Assembly (NCBI RefSeq): GCF_000237925.1
Contig: NC_031502.1
Coordinates: 56,727,943 to 56,791,942 of the forward strand
Source: Schistosoma mansoni
Taxonomy: Eukaryota > Platyhelminthes > Trematoda > Strigeidida > Schistosomatidae
Length of the DNA: 64,000 nt
Direction: 5' to 3'
In this document: positions 34,201-39,919 of the stretch, one piece after another
Layout: each line of letters begins with the position of its first letter
How positions within the stretch are numbered: position 1 is the first letter of the stretch
The notes under the pieces: generated by a model
The model's database searches: none
What the model saw: only the letters and a program-made list of their open reading frames with translations
What the model was told of the DNA's origin: nothing
Position numbers and translations under genes: made by a program

Positions 34201-34247
34201 ATTAGTAAAAGAGATGATTTGAACGAATTATTCTTTAAATAGGACAT
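12666..34247 (-). CDS. MAN2B1: Lysosomal alpha-mannosidase (GH38), five-exon gene
   Basis: Joined exons 34247-32997, 26462-25404, 23686-23488, 20944-20597 and 13288-12666 give 1,160 codons including the stop, all with GT-AG junctions and matching phases (0, 0, 1, 1). The product should hydrolyse alpha-mannose residues of N-glycans in lysosomes or gut vacuoles. Residues ~10-33 are a hydrophobic signal peptide. HTHDDVGW (zinc ligands His71, Asp73) and WQIDPFGHS (nucleophile Asp195) lie one residue from the human positions as I recall them. HHDAVSG (from 453) carries the other zinc-binding His. Later family blocks are [38 protein letters not shown] and LMENG. It is longer than the ~1,010-residue human enzyme, partly from two poly-serine inserts near residues 576-590 and 671-681. 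I am confident of the family and model; the UTRs are not defined. Confidence 0.95.
13340..13545 (+). repeat. Type-B hammerhead SINE (in mannosidase intron 4)
   Basis: tRNA-like head (A-box-like ATCTATCGGTTAAGTGC, B box GGTTCGAATCTC), linker ATCGTGGATGC, hammerhead at 13,431-13,480, then the family tail GGTCTAGCTTCAATTGACTC. It lies about 50 bases inside the intron 4 acceptor on the gene's strand sense. Confidence 0.85.
13431..13480 (+). ncRNA. Hammerhead ribozyme motif, type B
   Basis: GCACTG / CAGTGC stem I, core CTGAGGA, short stem II with an AATA-type loop, GAAAC, then GGCCGTC at the expected cleavage site. Three extra A residues follow GTC before the stem I strand resumes. The conserved core bases look intact; activity with the insertion is uncertain. 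Confidence 0.7.
13608..13700 (-). repeat. Type-B SINE tail fragment, inverted to the copy at 13.34 kb
   Basis: Minus-strand tail (TCCATTGAAGCTAGAATACC on the plus strand) plus the cleavage-site arm GGAAGCACTGGACGG of a hammerhead. The remainder is absent. Confidence 0.65.
14000..14330 (+). repeat. Unclassified interspersed repeat (inverted partner at 7.53 kb)
   Basis: Same repeat as 7,530-7,860 in opposite orientation. Has an AATAAATAT signal but no coding potential I recognise. Could be an old solo LTR. Confidence 0.6.
14335..15000. other. Intron 4 sequence without recognised features
   Basis: Non-coding intron sequence of the mannosidase gene on the left flank of the Gypsy element. No repeat recognised. 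Confidence 0.4.
15003..15272 (+). repeat. 5' LTR of the Gypsy element
   Basis: 270 bases starting TGTGGTGTGAG and ending TTCACAACA. Identical by eye to 18,957-19,226. Followed at once by a TGGTGTCGCTGCC stretch that fits a tRNA primer-binding site. Confidence 0.93.
15295..15996 (+). CDS. gag: Gag-like protein of the Gypsy element
   Basis: Starts at ATG 15,295, the first start after the LTR in this frame. The N-terminal part ([25 protein letters not shown]) resembles Gypsy capsid domains. Near the C-terminus is a CCHC zinc knuckle ([14 protein letters not shown]), the nucleic-acid-binding nucleocapsid part. G+C content is clearly above the surrounding A+T-rich intron. Confidence 0.85.
   Translation: MKIPWPKEFEDGDVLGFLKEFEAVAELVGVKEPKAKTVVLGTLLRGRAKAVYDSLDGAGGKTTWEAVTERLIVEFDSPVDREEALQKFRVAKLPIDGDPLVLAVELTKLLRRALPNLDEESEAQLLASQFIESVPVAVSQQLRLVHAAQPMDISELAKVTRQLMTRTVAPVACGSQEISSIEKKIEELQHEIAALRVTRKRNDKCFACGGTGHWKINCPTRRKRRYFKSQFTL
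16005..18974 (+). CDS. pol: Pol-like polyprotein of the Gypsy element
   Basis: 989-codon frame. In order it shows a protease-like segment (ILGADFL), reverse transcriptase ([18 protein letters not shown]), RNase H ([16 protein letters not shown]), an HHCC zinc-binding domain, the integrase core ([23 protein letters not shown]) and a C-terminal GPY-type module ([10 protein letters not shown]). The last codons run into the 3' LTR. The domain order assigns it to Ty3/Gypsy. Confidence 0.92.
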   Translation: MLEVLGVSNSIVKVDGSEISFPFVVTAYLSRPILGADFLREVKAIVDLKSGKVVTKYGSFPIHESSEVAEVRVATAVSTKKPNITELCTKYAKLFTGEGEPYGFCDKVKHEIPIKNNGGSIFTTRRVPVHLEAEVNRQVQEMLKEGIIEEADSPYSSPVLLVKKPNGKYRFCVDFRELNNITKLKPCAMPTVVETLDRLQNATVFTVLDLRSGYWQLPIKESDRSKTAFTIRDKQYQFRRMPFGLAGAPFTFRRLMSLLLRDLDNVEVYGDDVVVYSQTETDHVKHVEAVLKRIEEFGLRINKDKSQMAKSSITLLGHKVGNGEIKPLPEKILTIKNVAVPNSKRKLRQFLGRAAFYSRFIRNFNEIAAPLYKLLSNTKFSWTEIAQQTFNQIKNMLDDRQMTLRLPELEKPFTVTTDASDHGIGAVLSQSDRVVEYASRVLTPAEQKYSTIEKECLAIVWAVDKWRPYLLGRRFHIETDHKPLQWLQTARDPRGKSARWMIRLQEYDFSIGHVPGKENVMADYLSRPDMEAELPLTAYAVNSIEGDPLELVRQQKSDPKLREVIRVIREEADVDKRAMDKEVIMLLRQKERLKVNTYGALVWQDDDKNWVAVIPKDWRRKMIHECHQVAHTGIARTTDLLRQSAYWPGMRDDVAQYVLTCQQCQLMKNDRYMQPPLQSVPVTAVGDLWSVDVMGPFPQTDSGNRYLLVMTEHATRWVDAVPIADQRAKTVTEVIIRHIVAGHGVPKMILTDQGPCFESDEFKARLKQFGIKRIRTTPYHPQTNGLTERNNRTLKEWLASKGGNWEKELPLILLAHRASIQGTTKKSPFLLMYGRQPRLPMHNKTWPQQQKWTATRLRKERTEAIKNVKKKQISDIKKAEQQRRAWKPFRVGDLVKCRERRANTEGGPGSGKLIPKWEGPYIITERRGPVYTIRREDKQRRVNASLLQRWFQERHEHESRTAPKETMVRRSERLREQLIKRGDECGVSY
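18957..19226 (+). repeat. 3' LTR of the Gypsy element
   Basis: 270 bases, identical by eye to the 5' LTR. Preceded by an AAAAGGGGGG polypurine tract and followed by ATTA, the apparent target duplication. Confidence 0.93.
19230..19880. other. Intron 4 sequence right of the Gypsy element
   Basis: Non-coding apart from the hammerhead-like relic at 19.5 kb. No gene recognised. Confidence 0.4.
19500..19545 (+). repeat. Degenerate hammerhead-like motif
   Basis: CTGATGAATAGTCC, CAAACT, AGGACAAACC at 19,511-19,540 keeps the outline of core, stem II and second core strand, but with AAAC where GAAAC is expected. The flanks do not match types A or B well. A related minus-strand relic lies at 19,885-19,918. 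Confidence 0.45.
19919..19980 (-). mobile_element. RTE-type LINE, 60-base 3' end
   Basis: TTACTTACTTAATTACGCC followed by TGTTACTCCCAATGGAGC and CATAGGCCGCCGACCAGC, the extreme 3' end of the RTE family. Very strongly 5'-truncated. Confidence 0.75.
20155..20515 (+). repeat. Type-B hammerhead SINE, near full length
   Basis: Leader (GAGGTAAATCCTGGAGTTCT, then AGTGAGGAGCAGTGACCAG), tRNA-like head at about 20,308-20,365 with B box GGTTCGAATCTC, hammerhead at 20,384-20,430, then the tail. The second core strand is altered (AATAAAAAGAAAACGCTATCC), so the ribozyme is probably dead. It ends about 80 bases upstream, on the plus strand, of mannosidase exon 4. Confidence 0.85.
20597..20944 (-). CDS. MAN2B1: alpha-mannosidase exon 4
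   Basis: 348 bases, phase 1 in and out. Encodes the [25 protein letters not shown] and [20 protein letters not shown] blocks of the C-terminal glycosyl hydrolase 38 domain. The acceptor is ACTACTTTAG and the donor GTATGT. Confidence 0.93.
21095..21297 (-). mobile_element. RTE-type LINE, twin-primed (5'-inverted) short copy with TSD
   Basis: Bases 21,105-21,165 are the RTE 3' end on the minus strand. Bases 21,166-21,297 are the RTE 5' UTR on the plus strand (the block at 36,590-36,725 in the full-length copy). The middle ~3 kb is absent. The insert is bounded by AAGTCACCATA at 21,084-21,094 and again at 21,298-21,308, an exact 11-base target-site duplication. An inverted 5' part joined to a 3' part in normal orientation is the product expected from twin priming. 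Confidence 0.85.
21570..21838 (+). repeat. Type-A hammerhead SINE/satellite copy
   Basis: Leader, head with B box GTTCGAGTCC (the A-box part is deleted), and a hammerhead at 21,755-21,804 with a mutated first core strand (CTGGCCAA) and AAA inserted after GCGCGTC. Probably inactive. Confidence 0.75.
21840..22388. other. Intron 3 sequence without recognised features
   Basis: A+T-rich intron sequence of the mannosidase gene. No open frame or repeat recognised. Confidence 0.4.
22390..23365 (+). mobile_element. Second RTE-like LINE family (Perere-3/SR3-like), 3' part
   Basis: 5'-truncated LINE in intron 3. The frame 22,393-22,812 encodes the post-catalytic reverse transcriptase region ([41 protein letters not shown]). 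After stops the same region continues with [15 protein letters not shown] and [17 protein letters not shown] to about 23,180. The 3' UTR ends in a GACTGACTGG repeat at about 23,355. A close copy lies inverted at 32,063-32,966. The family name is from memory of schistosome LINEs and less sure than the class. Confidence 0.8.
23488..23686 (-). CDS. MAN2B1: alpha-mannosidase exon 3
   Basis: Codes 66 residues plus one base (phase 0 in, 1 out). It includes [17 protein letters not shown] and [13 protein letters not shown], both conserved in lysosomal alpha-mannosidases. The acceptor is TTTCTTAAG and the donor GTAGTT. Confidence 0.92.
23760..24285. other. Intron 2 sequence, unassigned
   Basis: No gene. 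Has a CCGCAACGTCGCAAAAGAG stretch and several AATAAA-like signals. It could be the edge of an old mobile element but I cannot place it. Confidence 0.3.
24290..24825. repeat. G+C-richer unclassified insert
   Basis: About 530 bases clearly richer in G+C than the surrounding intron, with several short open frames on both strands and no known domain. The composition and sharp edges suggest a mobile-element 5' UTR or non-autonomous element. No second copy found in the window. Confidence 0.45.
24962..25075 (-). repeat. Type-A hammerhead fragment
   Basis: Minus-strand piece with the hammerhead and the start of the upstream linker. The tRNA-like head and tail are missing. It lies in mannosidase intron 2 in the gene's sense. 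Confidence 0.75.
24992..25040 (-). ncRNA. Hammerhead ribozyme motif, type A, intact core
   Basis: On the minus strand: ATCCAG, CTGATGAG, stem II GTCC/AGGAC closed by CAAAT, GAAAC, CGCTCGTC, CTGGAA. All conserved core bases are present, with GTC at the cleavage position, and it is in sense orientation within the mannosidase intron 2 transcript. Stem I has only about four clean pairs. Confidence 0.75.
25404..26462 (-). CDS. MAN2B1: alpha-mannosidase exon 2
   Basis: Codes residues 418-770 (353 codons, phase 0 at both ends). The acceptor is ...CATTCAG and the donor GTAAGT. It contains [19 protein letters not shown], a hallmark of lysosomal alpha-mannosidases, then NPLGW at the start of the beta-rich region. 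Two serine runs, written by TCA/TCG/AGC-type codon repeats at about 25,930-25,985 and 25,670-25,700, have no counterpart in the vertebrate enzyme as I know it. Confidence 0.93.
26505..26960. other. Intron 1 sequence without recognised features
   Basis: Non-coding; no repeat recognised between exon 2 and the RTE copy. Confidence 0.4.
26966..27952 (-). mobile_element. RTE-type (SR2-like) LINE, 5'-truncated, young
   Basis: Open from about 27,955 to 26,975 with no internal stop. Encodes [38 protein letters not shown] and [13 protein letters not shown] to the natural C-terminus, then (GTAA)n at 26,966. It is nearly identical in protein to the full-length copy at 36.6-39.9 kb, so both are recent. 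It lies in mannosidase intron 1, in sense orientation with the gene. Confidence 0.92.
27990..28115 (+). mobile_element. Fragment of the second RTE-like LINE family
   Basis: Reads [11 protein letters not shown] then a stop then [10 protein letters not shown] on the plus strand. This matches [18 protein letters not shown] in the copies at 22.7 and 32.7 kb. Only about 40 codons remain. Confidence 0.65.
28120..28415. other. Intron 1 sequence without recognised features
   Basis: A+T-rich intron sequence; nothing recognised. Confidence 0.4.
28415..28556 (-). repeat. Type-B hammerhead SINE cut by an assembly gap
   Basis: Minus-strand tail and hammerhead, then at about 28,537 the sequence switches to plus-strand head linker (GAGGTGGGATCGTGGATG) and runs into the N gap. 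The switch makes an inverted joint. Confidence 0.8.
28491..28536 (-). ncRNA. Hammerhead ribozyme motif, type B, intact core
   Basis: Minus strand: CACTG, CTGAGGA, GTCT/AGGAC stem II, GAAAC, GGCCGTC, CAGTGC. The core matches the hammerhead consensus with G at the variable seventh position. Sense to the mannosidase transcript. Confidence 0.75.
28557..28756. other. Assembly gap (200 N)
   Basis: Exactly 200 N between a type-B and a type-A inverted SINE piece. The round number suggests a placeholder length. Confidence 0.95.
28757..29020 (-). repeat. Type-A hammerhead SINE/satellite copy, minus strand
   Basis: Leader complement, tail, hammerhead (28,874-28,921) and tRNA-like head (B box GGTTCGATTCCC on the minus strand, A-box-like TGGCCGAGTAG) ending at about 29,020, where a plus-strand copy begins. 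Confidence 0.85.
28874..28921 (-). ncRNA. Hammerhead ribozyme motif, type A
   Basis: Minus strand: ATCCAG, CTGACGAG, stem II, TGAAACGCGCGTC, CTGGAT, with a six-pair stem I. The stem II closing base is T instead of C, which leaves a G-T (G-U) wobble and may lower activity. Confidence 0.7.
29020..29404 (+). repeat. Type-A unit running from hammerhead to hammerhead
   Basis: Starts with the 3' half of one hammerhead (GCGCGTC ending 29,044), passes through tail, leader and tRNA-like head, and ends in a second hammerhead at 29,329-29,376 (GTC ending 29,369). The distance between cleavage positions is 325 bases, close to a full monomer. The second motif has AGAAC for AGGAC in stem II. Confidence 0.85.
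29405..30560. other. Intron 1 sequence without recognised features
   Basis: Long A+T-rich stretch in mannosidase intron 1. The only open frame (29,596-29,781) begins [19 protein letters not shown], a faint echo of the [17 protein letters not shown] segment of the second RTE-like LINE, so a very old LINE scrap is possible. Nothing else recognised. Confidence 0.4.
30565..31105 (+). repeat. LTR-like interspersed repeat (pair with 11.56 kb)
   Basis: Second copy of the ~500-base repeat at 11,555-12,085, with blocks ATTCAGTTTATTGATTATTG, CACATTTGGCTTGATCT and GGTATGATGTGGTCTGT. Same orientation, about 19 kb apart. The copies differ at several percent of positions and have small indels, so both are old. 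Confidence 0.5.
31110..32060. other. Intron 1 sequence without recognised features
   Basis: No gene or repeat recognised. Confidence 0.4.
32063..32966 (-). mobile_element. Second RTE-like LINE family, 3' part
   Basis: Minus-strand copy nearly identical to 22,465-23,365. Frame 32,868-32,623 encodes [20 protein letters not shown] and [11 protein letters not shown]. The 3' tail is the (GACT)n block at about 32,065. Its 5' truncation point lies only about 30 bases from the splice donor of mannosidase exon 1. Confidence 0.85.
32997..34247 (-). CDS. MAN2B1: alpha-mannosidase exon 1
   Basis: Codes residues 1-417: signal peptide and most of the GH38 catalytic barrel. It includes [17 protein letters not shown], the DPFGHS nucleophile motif and an ILMGCDF segment. 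It starts at the first ATG of the frame, directly before the signal peptide. The exon ends ...CEQ with donor GTAAGT (32,996-32,991), phase 0. Confidence 0.95.
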
Positions 34248-34249
34248 CT

Positions 34250-35140
34250 TAGAAATGAATCTAATGGTTCATATTATGTCAATGGCTACTATTGAAATTG
34301 ATATATAGAGACTATGAAGTTGTATATGTGCGTCAGTTCCTATGTGCTTAGATATCTCATAACCAATACGATATTAATTAATACCAATATTCGTCAATCA
34401 GACCATGTATAACAATTATTTATTTATGTTTGTAAACATGTGCATATATATGTATAGCTATAAATAAGGCTCTGGGTATCAACGGAACTAATTTCGTTGG
34501 TCAGAGTAAGTGGTAGTGACAGACATCGTGGTCATCATAGTAACAGTAGTAGTAGTAACTATTAATATTACTATTGTGCTATTACTATCATTGTTCTATT
34601 GGTATCCATGACAATATTGTATGCCTATTCGTTTATACAAGTTTTGTATCCAAGCGTATAATAACTGACAGAATATGAATTAGATATTTTCGAATGATAT
34701 TGGTCATGACAAACATTATACAATGATTCTTAATTGTTGTGTAATTCACTTTCCACTTTCAATATTGTAGACATGACAATAAACTATAAACATTTGTTGA
34801 CATTTGTATCCAGTTTTTTTTGGGGGGGGGAAGGGTTGAATAATTTCAGACTGTTGATATTTCAAATATTGTTTGATGGTGTATCAAATTCATAAATCAT
34901 AAGAACAATGAATGATCGGAATCAACCGCAAAGTGACATCTGTCTTCTAATTTTATCCATTTAATTGCAAGTTCAAAGTTTGCTTTCCCTACTTCAATTT
35001 ATGTAGCTAGATATTATCAGTGTCGCTTACACATAGAATTTAACTCAAAACTTAGTATTAAAATTTATACCTGACAACTTAAATGATCACCCTATTATGT
35101 TGTTACTTAAAAGATTATTCTAAAATCCAACTGAATGATA
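34250..35140. other. 5' flank of the mannosidase gene
   Basis: Should contain the promoter and 5' UTR on the minus strand, but I see no unambiguous core promoter element. A T/G homopolymer stretch lies near 34,815-34,828. Confidence 0.4.
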
Positions 35141-35142
35141 TT

Positions 35143-35410
35143 TTAATAGTTGAGACCACGAATCAATTGAAGCTAGACTACCGAGGAAAACTTGGCCCTA
35201 GAGGTTAAGCGCTCGTGCGCAAGACTGATAGGTCATGGGTTCGAATCTCGTGAGGCGGAATCGCGGATGCGCACTGCTGAGGAGTCCTACAATAGAACGA
35301 AACGGCCATCCAGTGCTTCTAGATCTTTCATGATGGTCTAGCTTCCATTGGTTCATGATCTCAACTATCAAAATTACTATAATATCCACAAAACCCCTTG
35401 TGATATTAAT
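35143..35410 (+). repeat. Type-B hammerhead SINE with an inverted tail in front
   Basis: 35,143-35,195 is the minus-strand tail (GTTGAGACCACGAATCAATT, GCTAGACTACCGAGG). From 35,196 a plus-strand copy follows: head (CTAGAGGTTAAGCGC, B box GGTTCGAATCTC), hammerhead 35,271-35,319, tail to AAAACCCCTTGTGATAT. Confidence 0.85.
35271..35319 (+). ncRNA. Hammerhead ribozyme motif, type B, slightly decayed
   Basis: GCACTG, CTGAGGA, GTCC/AGAAC, GAAAC, GGCCATC, CAGTGC. Core strands are kept, but the cleavage triplet is ATC instead of GTC (still within the NUH rule) and stem II has a mismatch. Confidence 0.6.
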
Positions 35411-35424
35411 CAACATATGCTCAC

Positions 35425-35815
35425 TAGTGACTGGCTTCAAGAGGTATTTCCTGGAGTTCTAGTGAGAAGCAGTGACCAGTGAAGTTCAATCAGGTCTGTT
35501 ATGAGATATCAACTCACTGAAGACATTGGTGGATATGTCACCCAATTTCGTGGATTGGTTGATGTTAGACATTAACACAATTGGATGCCTGCTCAGTGGT
35601 CTAGAGGTTAAGCGCTCACGCGCGAACCTGATAGGTCCTGGATCCGAATCTCGTGGAGTGGGATCGTGGATGCGCACTGCTGAGGAGTTCCACAATATGA
35701 CGAAACAGCCATCGAGTGTTTCCAGACTTTCCATGGTAGTCTAGCTTCAATTGACTCATGATCTCAACTGTTAAAATTAATATAATATCCACAAAACTCC
35801 TGATATCAATGAGAT
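35425..35815 (+). repeat. Type-B hammerhead SINE, near full length
   Basis: Leader (TATTTCCTGGAGTTCTAGTG, then AGCAGTGACCAGTG), head at about 35,596-35,655 with a mutated B box (GATCCGAATCTC), decayed hammerhead 35,674-35,720, tail to about 35,815. Lies 15 bases downstream of the previous copy, same strand. Confidence 0.85.
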
Positions 35816-35819
35816 TTGT

Positions 35820-36570
35820 CAAGAAAGATTTGACGACAAAATACAGATACTGACAGTCTACTGAAAACTTTAAAAATAACAGAAATAAATTTCGTCTGTA
35901 GAACATTGACTAGTATAAACTGAGATAAAAACCACTCAGACTAGCAAAGAGTGAAAAATTCAACATTCATTTATCATATACTACTCATTTATTCTTATGG
36001 TAATATATAATTAAAATGAATCAAAATAAACCACCAAAATTAAGAGATTCTTGATGCTGTTTTGTAGAAGATTTCTTATCTTTGCCTAATCTGTCCTTTT
36101 TAAATTTCATTTAGTGATTAGAAAGGTATTTTAGGTAAAATGGAAACGGAGATATTTGTAGACGCCAACCAGAAAATACTGATGTGCGATCATTTAATAC
36201 AGTCTAAACACAAATAGTTTCGGACAATACATAAATTTAGTGTTGATGGTAATGGACAGGAAAATATTGACCTAGGTTTCGTTAAAAAGATGTTCCTGCA
36301 ATCTTGATGAGATTGTTACTTCACATGAAATTCGGATACTTGTCACAGTCTGAGAACGCATCCTGAGTTATTTAAAACATTCGGCATCTAAAAAACAATA
36401 CCTATTTTCAGATAGCTCATGACGAATCAAAACTATAAGTAGTTATTCACAATGATTTCTCGGCATCGCTATATAGTTTTCGTGCCGGTGGGTGTATGAT
36501 TCATTTTGGAGGTTTTGTGTGTGAAAATCCCTCCATGCATACATTTGCAACTTGTTCTTATTACTTTCTT
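35820..36570. other. Spacer without recognised features
   Basis: A+T-rich, no gene or repeat recognised up to the target site of the full-length RTE. Confidence 0.4.
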
Positions 36571-36767
36571 TAGTTGTACATTTTGTTAGTAACTCCGCCT
36601 GTAGCACTTCTAGAGTTACTGCCGGTTCCAAGCCCACACAAAGGAGGAGGGTTGGGCATGGGGTTAGCGACCCCATCCCGTAGAAAAGCTAACTCGCTAA
36701 AAAAACGCTAACCAGAAAAATTAATTCAAACCATTTAAACTCTGCCCTCCGACTTGAAGGAATAATT

Positions 36768-38066
36768 ATGACGTCTCATGATGAAAGCCGAAATTCTTCG
36801 GAAGTCACGGGACCGATGCACCTTCTAACAACCAGAGCAACACTCTTTATAGGTACATGGAACGTCCGGACAATGTGGGAGACAGGAAAGACCAGTCAAA
36901 TAGCAATGGAAATGAGGAGATACAACTTGGCAGTACTCGGAATCAGCGAAACCCATTGGACACAAACTGGACAACAAAGGCTAGGTACAGGAGAGATGCT
37001 GCTGTACTCCGGTCACGAAGGGGAAAACGCTCCACACACTCAGGGAGTTGCTCTAATTCTATCCAAAGAAGCACGAAATGCACTTGTGGGATGGGAATCT
37101 CATGGACCCAGGATAATCAAAGCATCATTCAGAACAAAGAAGCAAGGGATCACAATGAACGTTATTCAATGTTATGCGCCCACCAATGATGGCAACGACG
37201 ATGATAAAGATCAGTTCTATGAAAGGCTGCAATCAATTATAGAGAAGTGCTCACGAAAGGTCCTGACCATCCTGATGGGAGATCTAAATGCTAAAGTTGA
37301 GGTGGACAACACAGGATATGAAGATGTAGTTGGACGACATGGATTAGGAGAGAGAAATGAAAATGGGGAGAGATTTGCAAACCTATGTTCATTCAACAAA
37401 TTGGTTATAGGCGGCACAATATTCCCACACAAGCGCATACACAAAGCTACATGGATCTCACCGGACCAAACCACAGAGAACCAGATAGATCACATCTGTA
37501 TCAACAAAAAATTCCGAAGATCAATGGGAGATGTGAGAACCCGGAGAGGAGCTGACATAGCTTCAGATCACCACCTGGTTGTGGCCAAGATGAGACTGAA
37601 GCTAAAGAAAGACTGGACAACTGGACAAACAGCACTACAAAGGTTCAATACAGCCTTCATTCGAGATACTGACAAGCTCCATGAATTCAAGATAACTCTC
37701 AACAACAGGTTCCAAGCTCTACAGGATCTACTGAATGAACAAGAAACTACTTTGGAGGACAACTGGAAAGGGATAAAAGAAGCACTAACTTCAACGTGCC
37801 AGGAGGTTCTTGGTCCTAAGAAGCATCATCATAAGGAATGGATCTCTATGGGAACCCTGGACAAAATTCAAGAAAGGAAGAACAAGATACTAGCAACTAA
37901 CAACAGCCGAACGCGAGCAGAGAAAGTCGAAGCACAAGCAGACTACGCAGAAACAAACAGGGAAGTGAAGAAAAGCATTAAAGCCGACAAGCAGAAATAC
38001 ATGGGAGAACTAGCAACGATGGCGGAAAAAGCTTGTAAGAAAAGGGAATATGAGACAACTATATGA
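36768..38066 (+). CDS. RTE endonuclease domain (apurinic-like endonuclease)
   Basis: 432 codons. Exonuclease-endonuclease-phosphatase fold that nicks target DNA for target-primed reverse transcription. Motifs seen: TWNVRTMWETGK, GISETHWT, YAPTNDG, MGDLNAKV, TWISPDQTTENQIDHICI and SDHHLVVAKM near residue 266, which covers the usual catalytic Asn, Glu, Asp/Asn and terminal SDH residues. The C-terminal third is the linker leading to the reverse transcriptase. The start at 36,768 is the first ATG after the 5' UTR; the second ATG is further in. Confidence 0.88.
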   Translation: MTSHDESRNSSEVTGPMHLLTTRATLFIGTWNVRTMWETGKTSQIAMEMRRYNLAVLGISETHWTQTGQQRLGTGEMLLYSGHEGENAPHTQGVALILSKEARNALVGWESHGPRIIKASFRTKKQGITMNVIQCYAPTNDGNDDDKDQFYERLQSIIEKCSRKVLTILMGDLNAKVEVDNTGYEDVVGRHGLGERNENGERFANLCSFNKLVIGGTIFPHKRIHKATWISPDQTTENQIDHICINKKFRRSMGDVRTRRGADIASDHHLVVAKMRLKLKKDWTTGQTALQRFNTAFIRDTDKLHEFKITLNNRFQALQDLLNEQETTLEDNWKGIKEALTSTCQEVLGPKKHHHKEWISMGTLDKIQERKNKILATNNSRTRAEKVEAQADYAETNREVKKSIKADKQKYMGELATMAEKACKKREYETTI

Positions 38067-39891
38067 TAAAACGAAGAAATTGGCAGGAAGATATAGCCAA
38101 CCAGAGAGACCAGTCAAGGACAAAGAAAGAAAGACAATCACTGAGATTCAAGAACAGAGGAGAAGATGGGCAGAATACTTCGAGGAACTGCTGAATAGAC
38201 CAGCCCCACTGGACCCACCGAACATCGAAGCAGCCCATACAGACCTTCCAATAGATGTCACTCCACCAACGATCGAAGAAGTCAAGATGGCCATCAGACA
38301 AATCAAAAGTGGGAAGGCGGCAGGACCTGACAATATACCAGCAGAAGCACTGAAGTCAGACGTTGAAATAACTGCAAACATGCTTTACCTTCTATTCAAG
38401 AAGATTTGGGAAGAGGAACAAGTGCCAACGGACTGGAAAGAAGGATATCTCATCAAGATACCAAAGAAAGGAGATCTGAGTAAATGTGAAAACTACAGAG
38501 GCATCAGTTTGTTATCAGTACCAGGAAAAGTTTTCAACAGAGTGCTGCTGAATCGGATGAAAGACGCAGTAGACGCCCAACTTCGAGATCAACAGGCTGG
38601 GCTCCGTAAGGATAGGTCGTGCACAGACCAGATTGCGACACTACGGATCATCGTTGAACAATCAGTCGAGTGGAACTCATCACTATACGTCAACTTCATT
38701 AACTATGAGAAGGCGTTTGACAGCGTGGACAGGAGAACATTATGGAAACTTCTTCGACACTATGGAGTTCTTGAAAAGATTGTCAACATTGTCCAAAACT
38801 CATACGATGGACTACAGTGCAAAGTCATGCATGGTGGACAGCTGACAGATGCATTTCCAGTAAGGACCGGAGTCAGACAAGGCTGTCTACTCTCCCCATT
38901 CCTCTTCCTTCTAGTGATTGACTGGATTATGAAGAATTCGACATCTGACGGGAAATACGGAATACAATGGACTTCTCAGAATCAATTAGATGATTTGGAC
39001 TTCGCAGATGACCTAGCCCTCCTCTCTCATACACACGAACAAATGCAGATGAAGACAGCAAATGTAGCAGCAGCCTCCGCATCGATAGGCCTCCACATTC
39101 ACAAAGGAAAACGCAAGATTCTCAAATGCAACACGGAGAACACCAACCCAATCACACTTGATGGCGAAACTCTGGAAGAGGTGGAAACATTCACAAACCT
39201 GGGGAGCATCGTTGATGAACAAGGAGGATCGGATGCAGATGTAAAGGTGAGGATTGGCAGAGCAAGGGCAGCATTTTTACAATTGAAGAACATATGGAAC
39301 TCAAAACAACTCTCAACCAATTTCAAGGTCAGAATCTTTAATACGAACGTCAAGACAGTCCTACTGTATGGAGCTGAAACGTGGAGAACTACTACGACCA
39401 TCATCAGGAAGGTACAAGTATTTATAAACAGTTGTCTACGCAAAATACTCAACATCCATTGGCCGGATACTATCAGCAACAGCGTTTTATGGGAGAGGAC
39501 AAACCAGCAGGTTCCAGCTGAAGAGGAAATTAGGAAAAGANNNNNNNNNNNNNNNNNNNNNNNNNNNNNNNNNNNNNNNNNNNNNNNNNNNNNNNNNNNN
39601 NNNNNNNNNNNNNNNNNNNNNNNNNNNNNNNNNNNNNNNNNNNNNNNNNNNNNNNNNNNNNNNNNNNNNNNNNNNNNNNNNNNNNNNNNNNNNNNNNNNN
39701 NNNNNNNNNNNNNNNNNNNNNNNNNNNNNNNNNNNNNNNNAAAGAACACATTACGCCGGGAAATAGAAGTAGATATGAAAAGGATGAATAGCAACTGGAA
39801 AGAAGTGGAAAGGAAGGCTCAGGACAGAGTTGGATGGAGAATGCTGGTGAGCGGCCTATGCTCCTCGACGAGGAGTAAAAGGCGTAAGTGA
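38050..39891 (+). CDS. RTE reverse transcriptase domain
   Basis: Frame of 613 codons including the N gap. Shows [45 protein letters not shown], motif [17 protein letters not shown], motif [11 protein letters not shown] and the C-terminal LLYGAETW. Motif A reads [12 protein letters not shown]; the family has FIDYEKAFDS, and the Asn (codon 38,701-38,703) replaces the first catalytic Asp. [11 protein letters not shown] also has Leu where Phe is usual (AGFRK). This copy is therefore probably not able to support its own transposition. Confidence 0.88.
   Translation: MRQLYDKTKKLAGRYSQPERPVKDKERKTITEIQEQRRRWAEYFEELLNRPAPLDPPNIEAAHTDLPIDVTPPTIEEVKMAIRQIKSGKAAGPDNIPAEALKSDVEITANMLYLLFKKIWEEEQVPTDWKEGYLIKIPKKGDLSKCENYRGISLLSVPGKVFNRVLLNRMKDAVDAQLRDQQAGLRKDRSCTDQIATLRIIVEQSVEWNSSLYVNFINYEKAFDSVDRRTLWKLLRHYGVLEKIVNIVQNSYDGLQCKVMHGGQLTDAFPVRTGVRQGCLLSPFLFLLVIDWIMKNSTSDGKYGIQWTSQNQLDDLDFADDLALLSHTHEQMQMKTANVAAASASIGLHIHKGKRKILKCNTENTNPITLDGETLEEVETFTNLGSIVDEQGGSDADVKVRIGRARAAFLQLKNIWNSKQLSTNFKVRIFNTNVKTVLLYGAETWRTTTTIIRKVQVFINSCLRKILNIHWPDTISNSVLWERTNQQVPAEEEIRKRXXXXXXXXXXXXXXXXXXXXXXXXXXXXXXXXXXXXXXXXXXXXXXXXXXXXXXXXXXXXXXXXXXXKNTLRREIEVDMKRMNSNWKEVERKAQDRVGWRMLVSGLCSSTRSKRRK
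39541..39740. other. Assembly gap (200 N) inside the RTE frame
   Basis: Comparison with the 27 kb copy shows about 34 codons (RWKWIGH to GRS) belong here, about 101 bases, so the 200 N are a placeholder and the apparent open frame through them is accidental. Confidence 0.9.
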
Positions 39892-39919
39892 GTAAGTAAG
39901 TAAGTAAGTACATTTTGTT

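Larger units (their letters stand above)
36588..39907 (+). mobile_element. Full-length RTE-type (SR2-like) LINE with target-site duplication
   Basis: Bounded by GTACATTTTGTT at 36,576-36,587 and 39,908-39,919. Layout: 5' UTR of ~180 bases, endonuclease frame 36,768-38,066, reverse transcriptase frame 38,050-39,891, then (GTAA)n. The two frames are offset by one base at about 38,045-38,066, where the endonuclease frame ends REYETTI just as the RT frame enters at [14 protein letters not shown] elements normally have one long ORF, so a single-base indel is likely. The frame also contains a 200-N gap. Near identity with the 27 kb copy marks it as recent. Confidence 0.93.
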
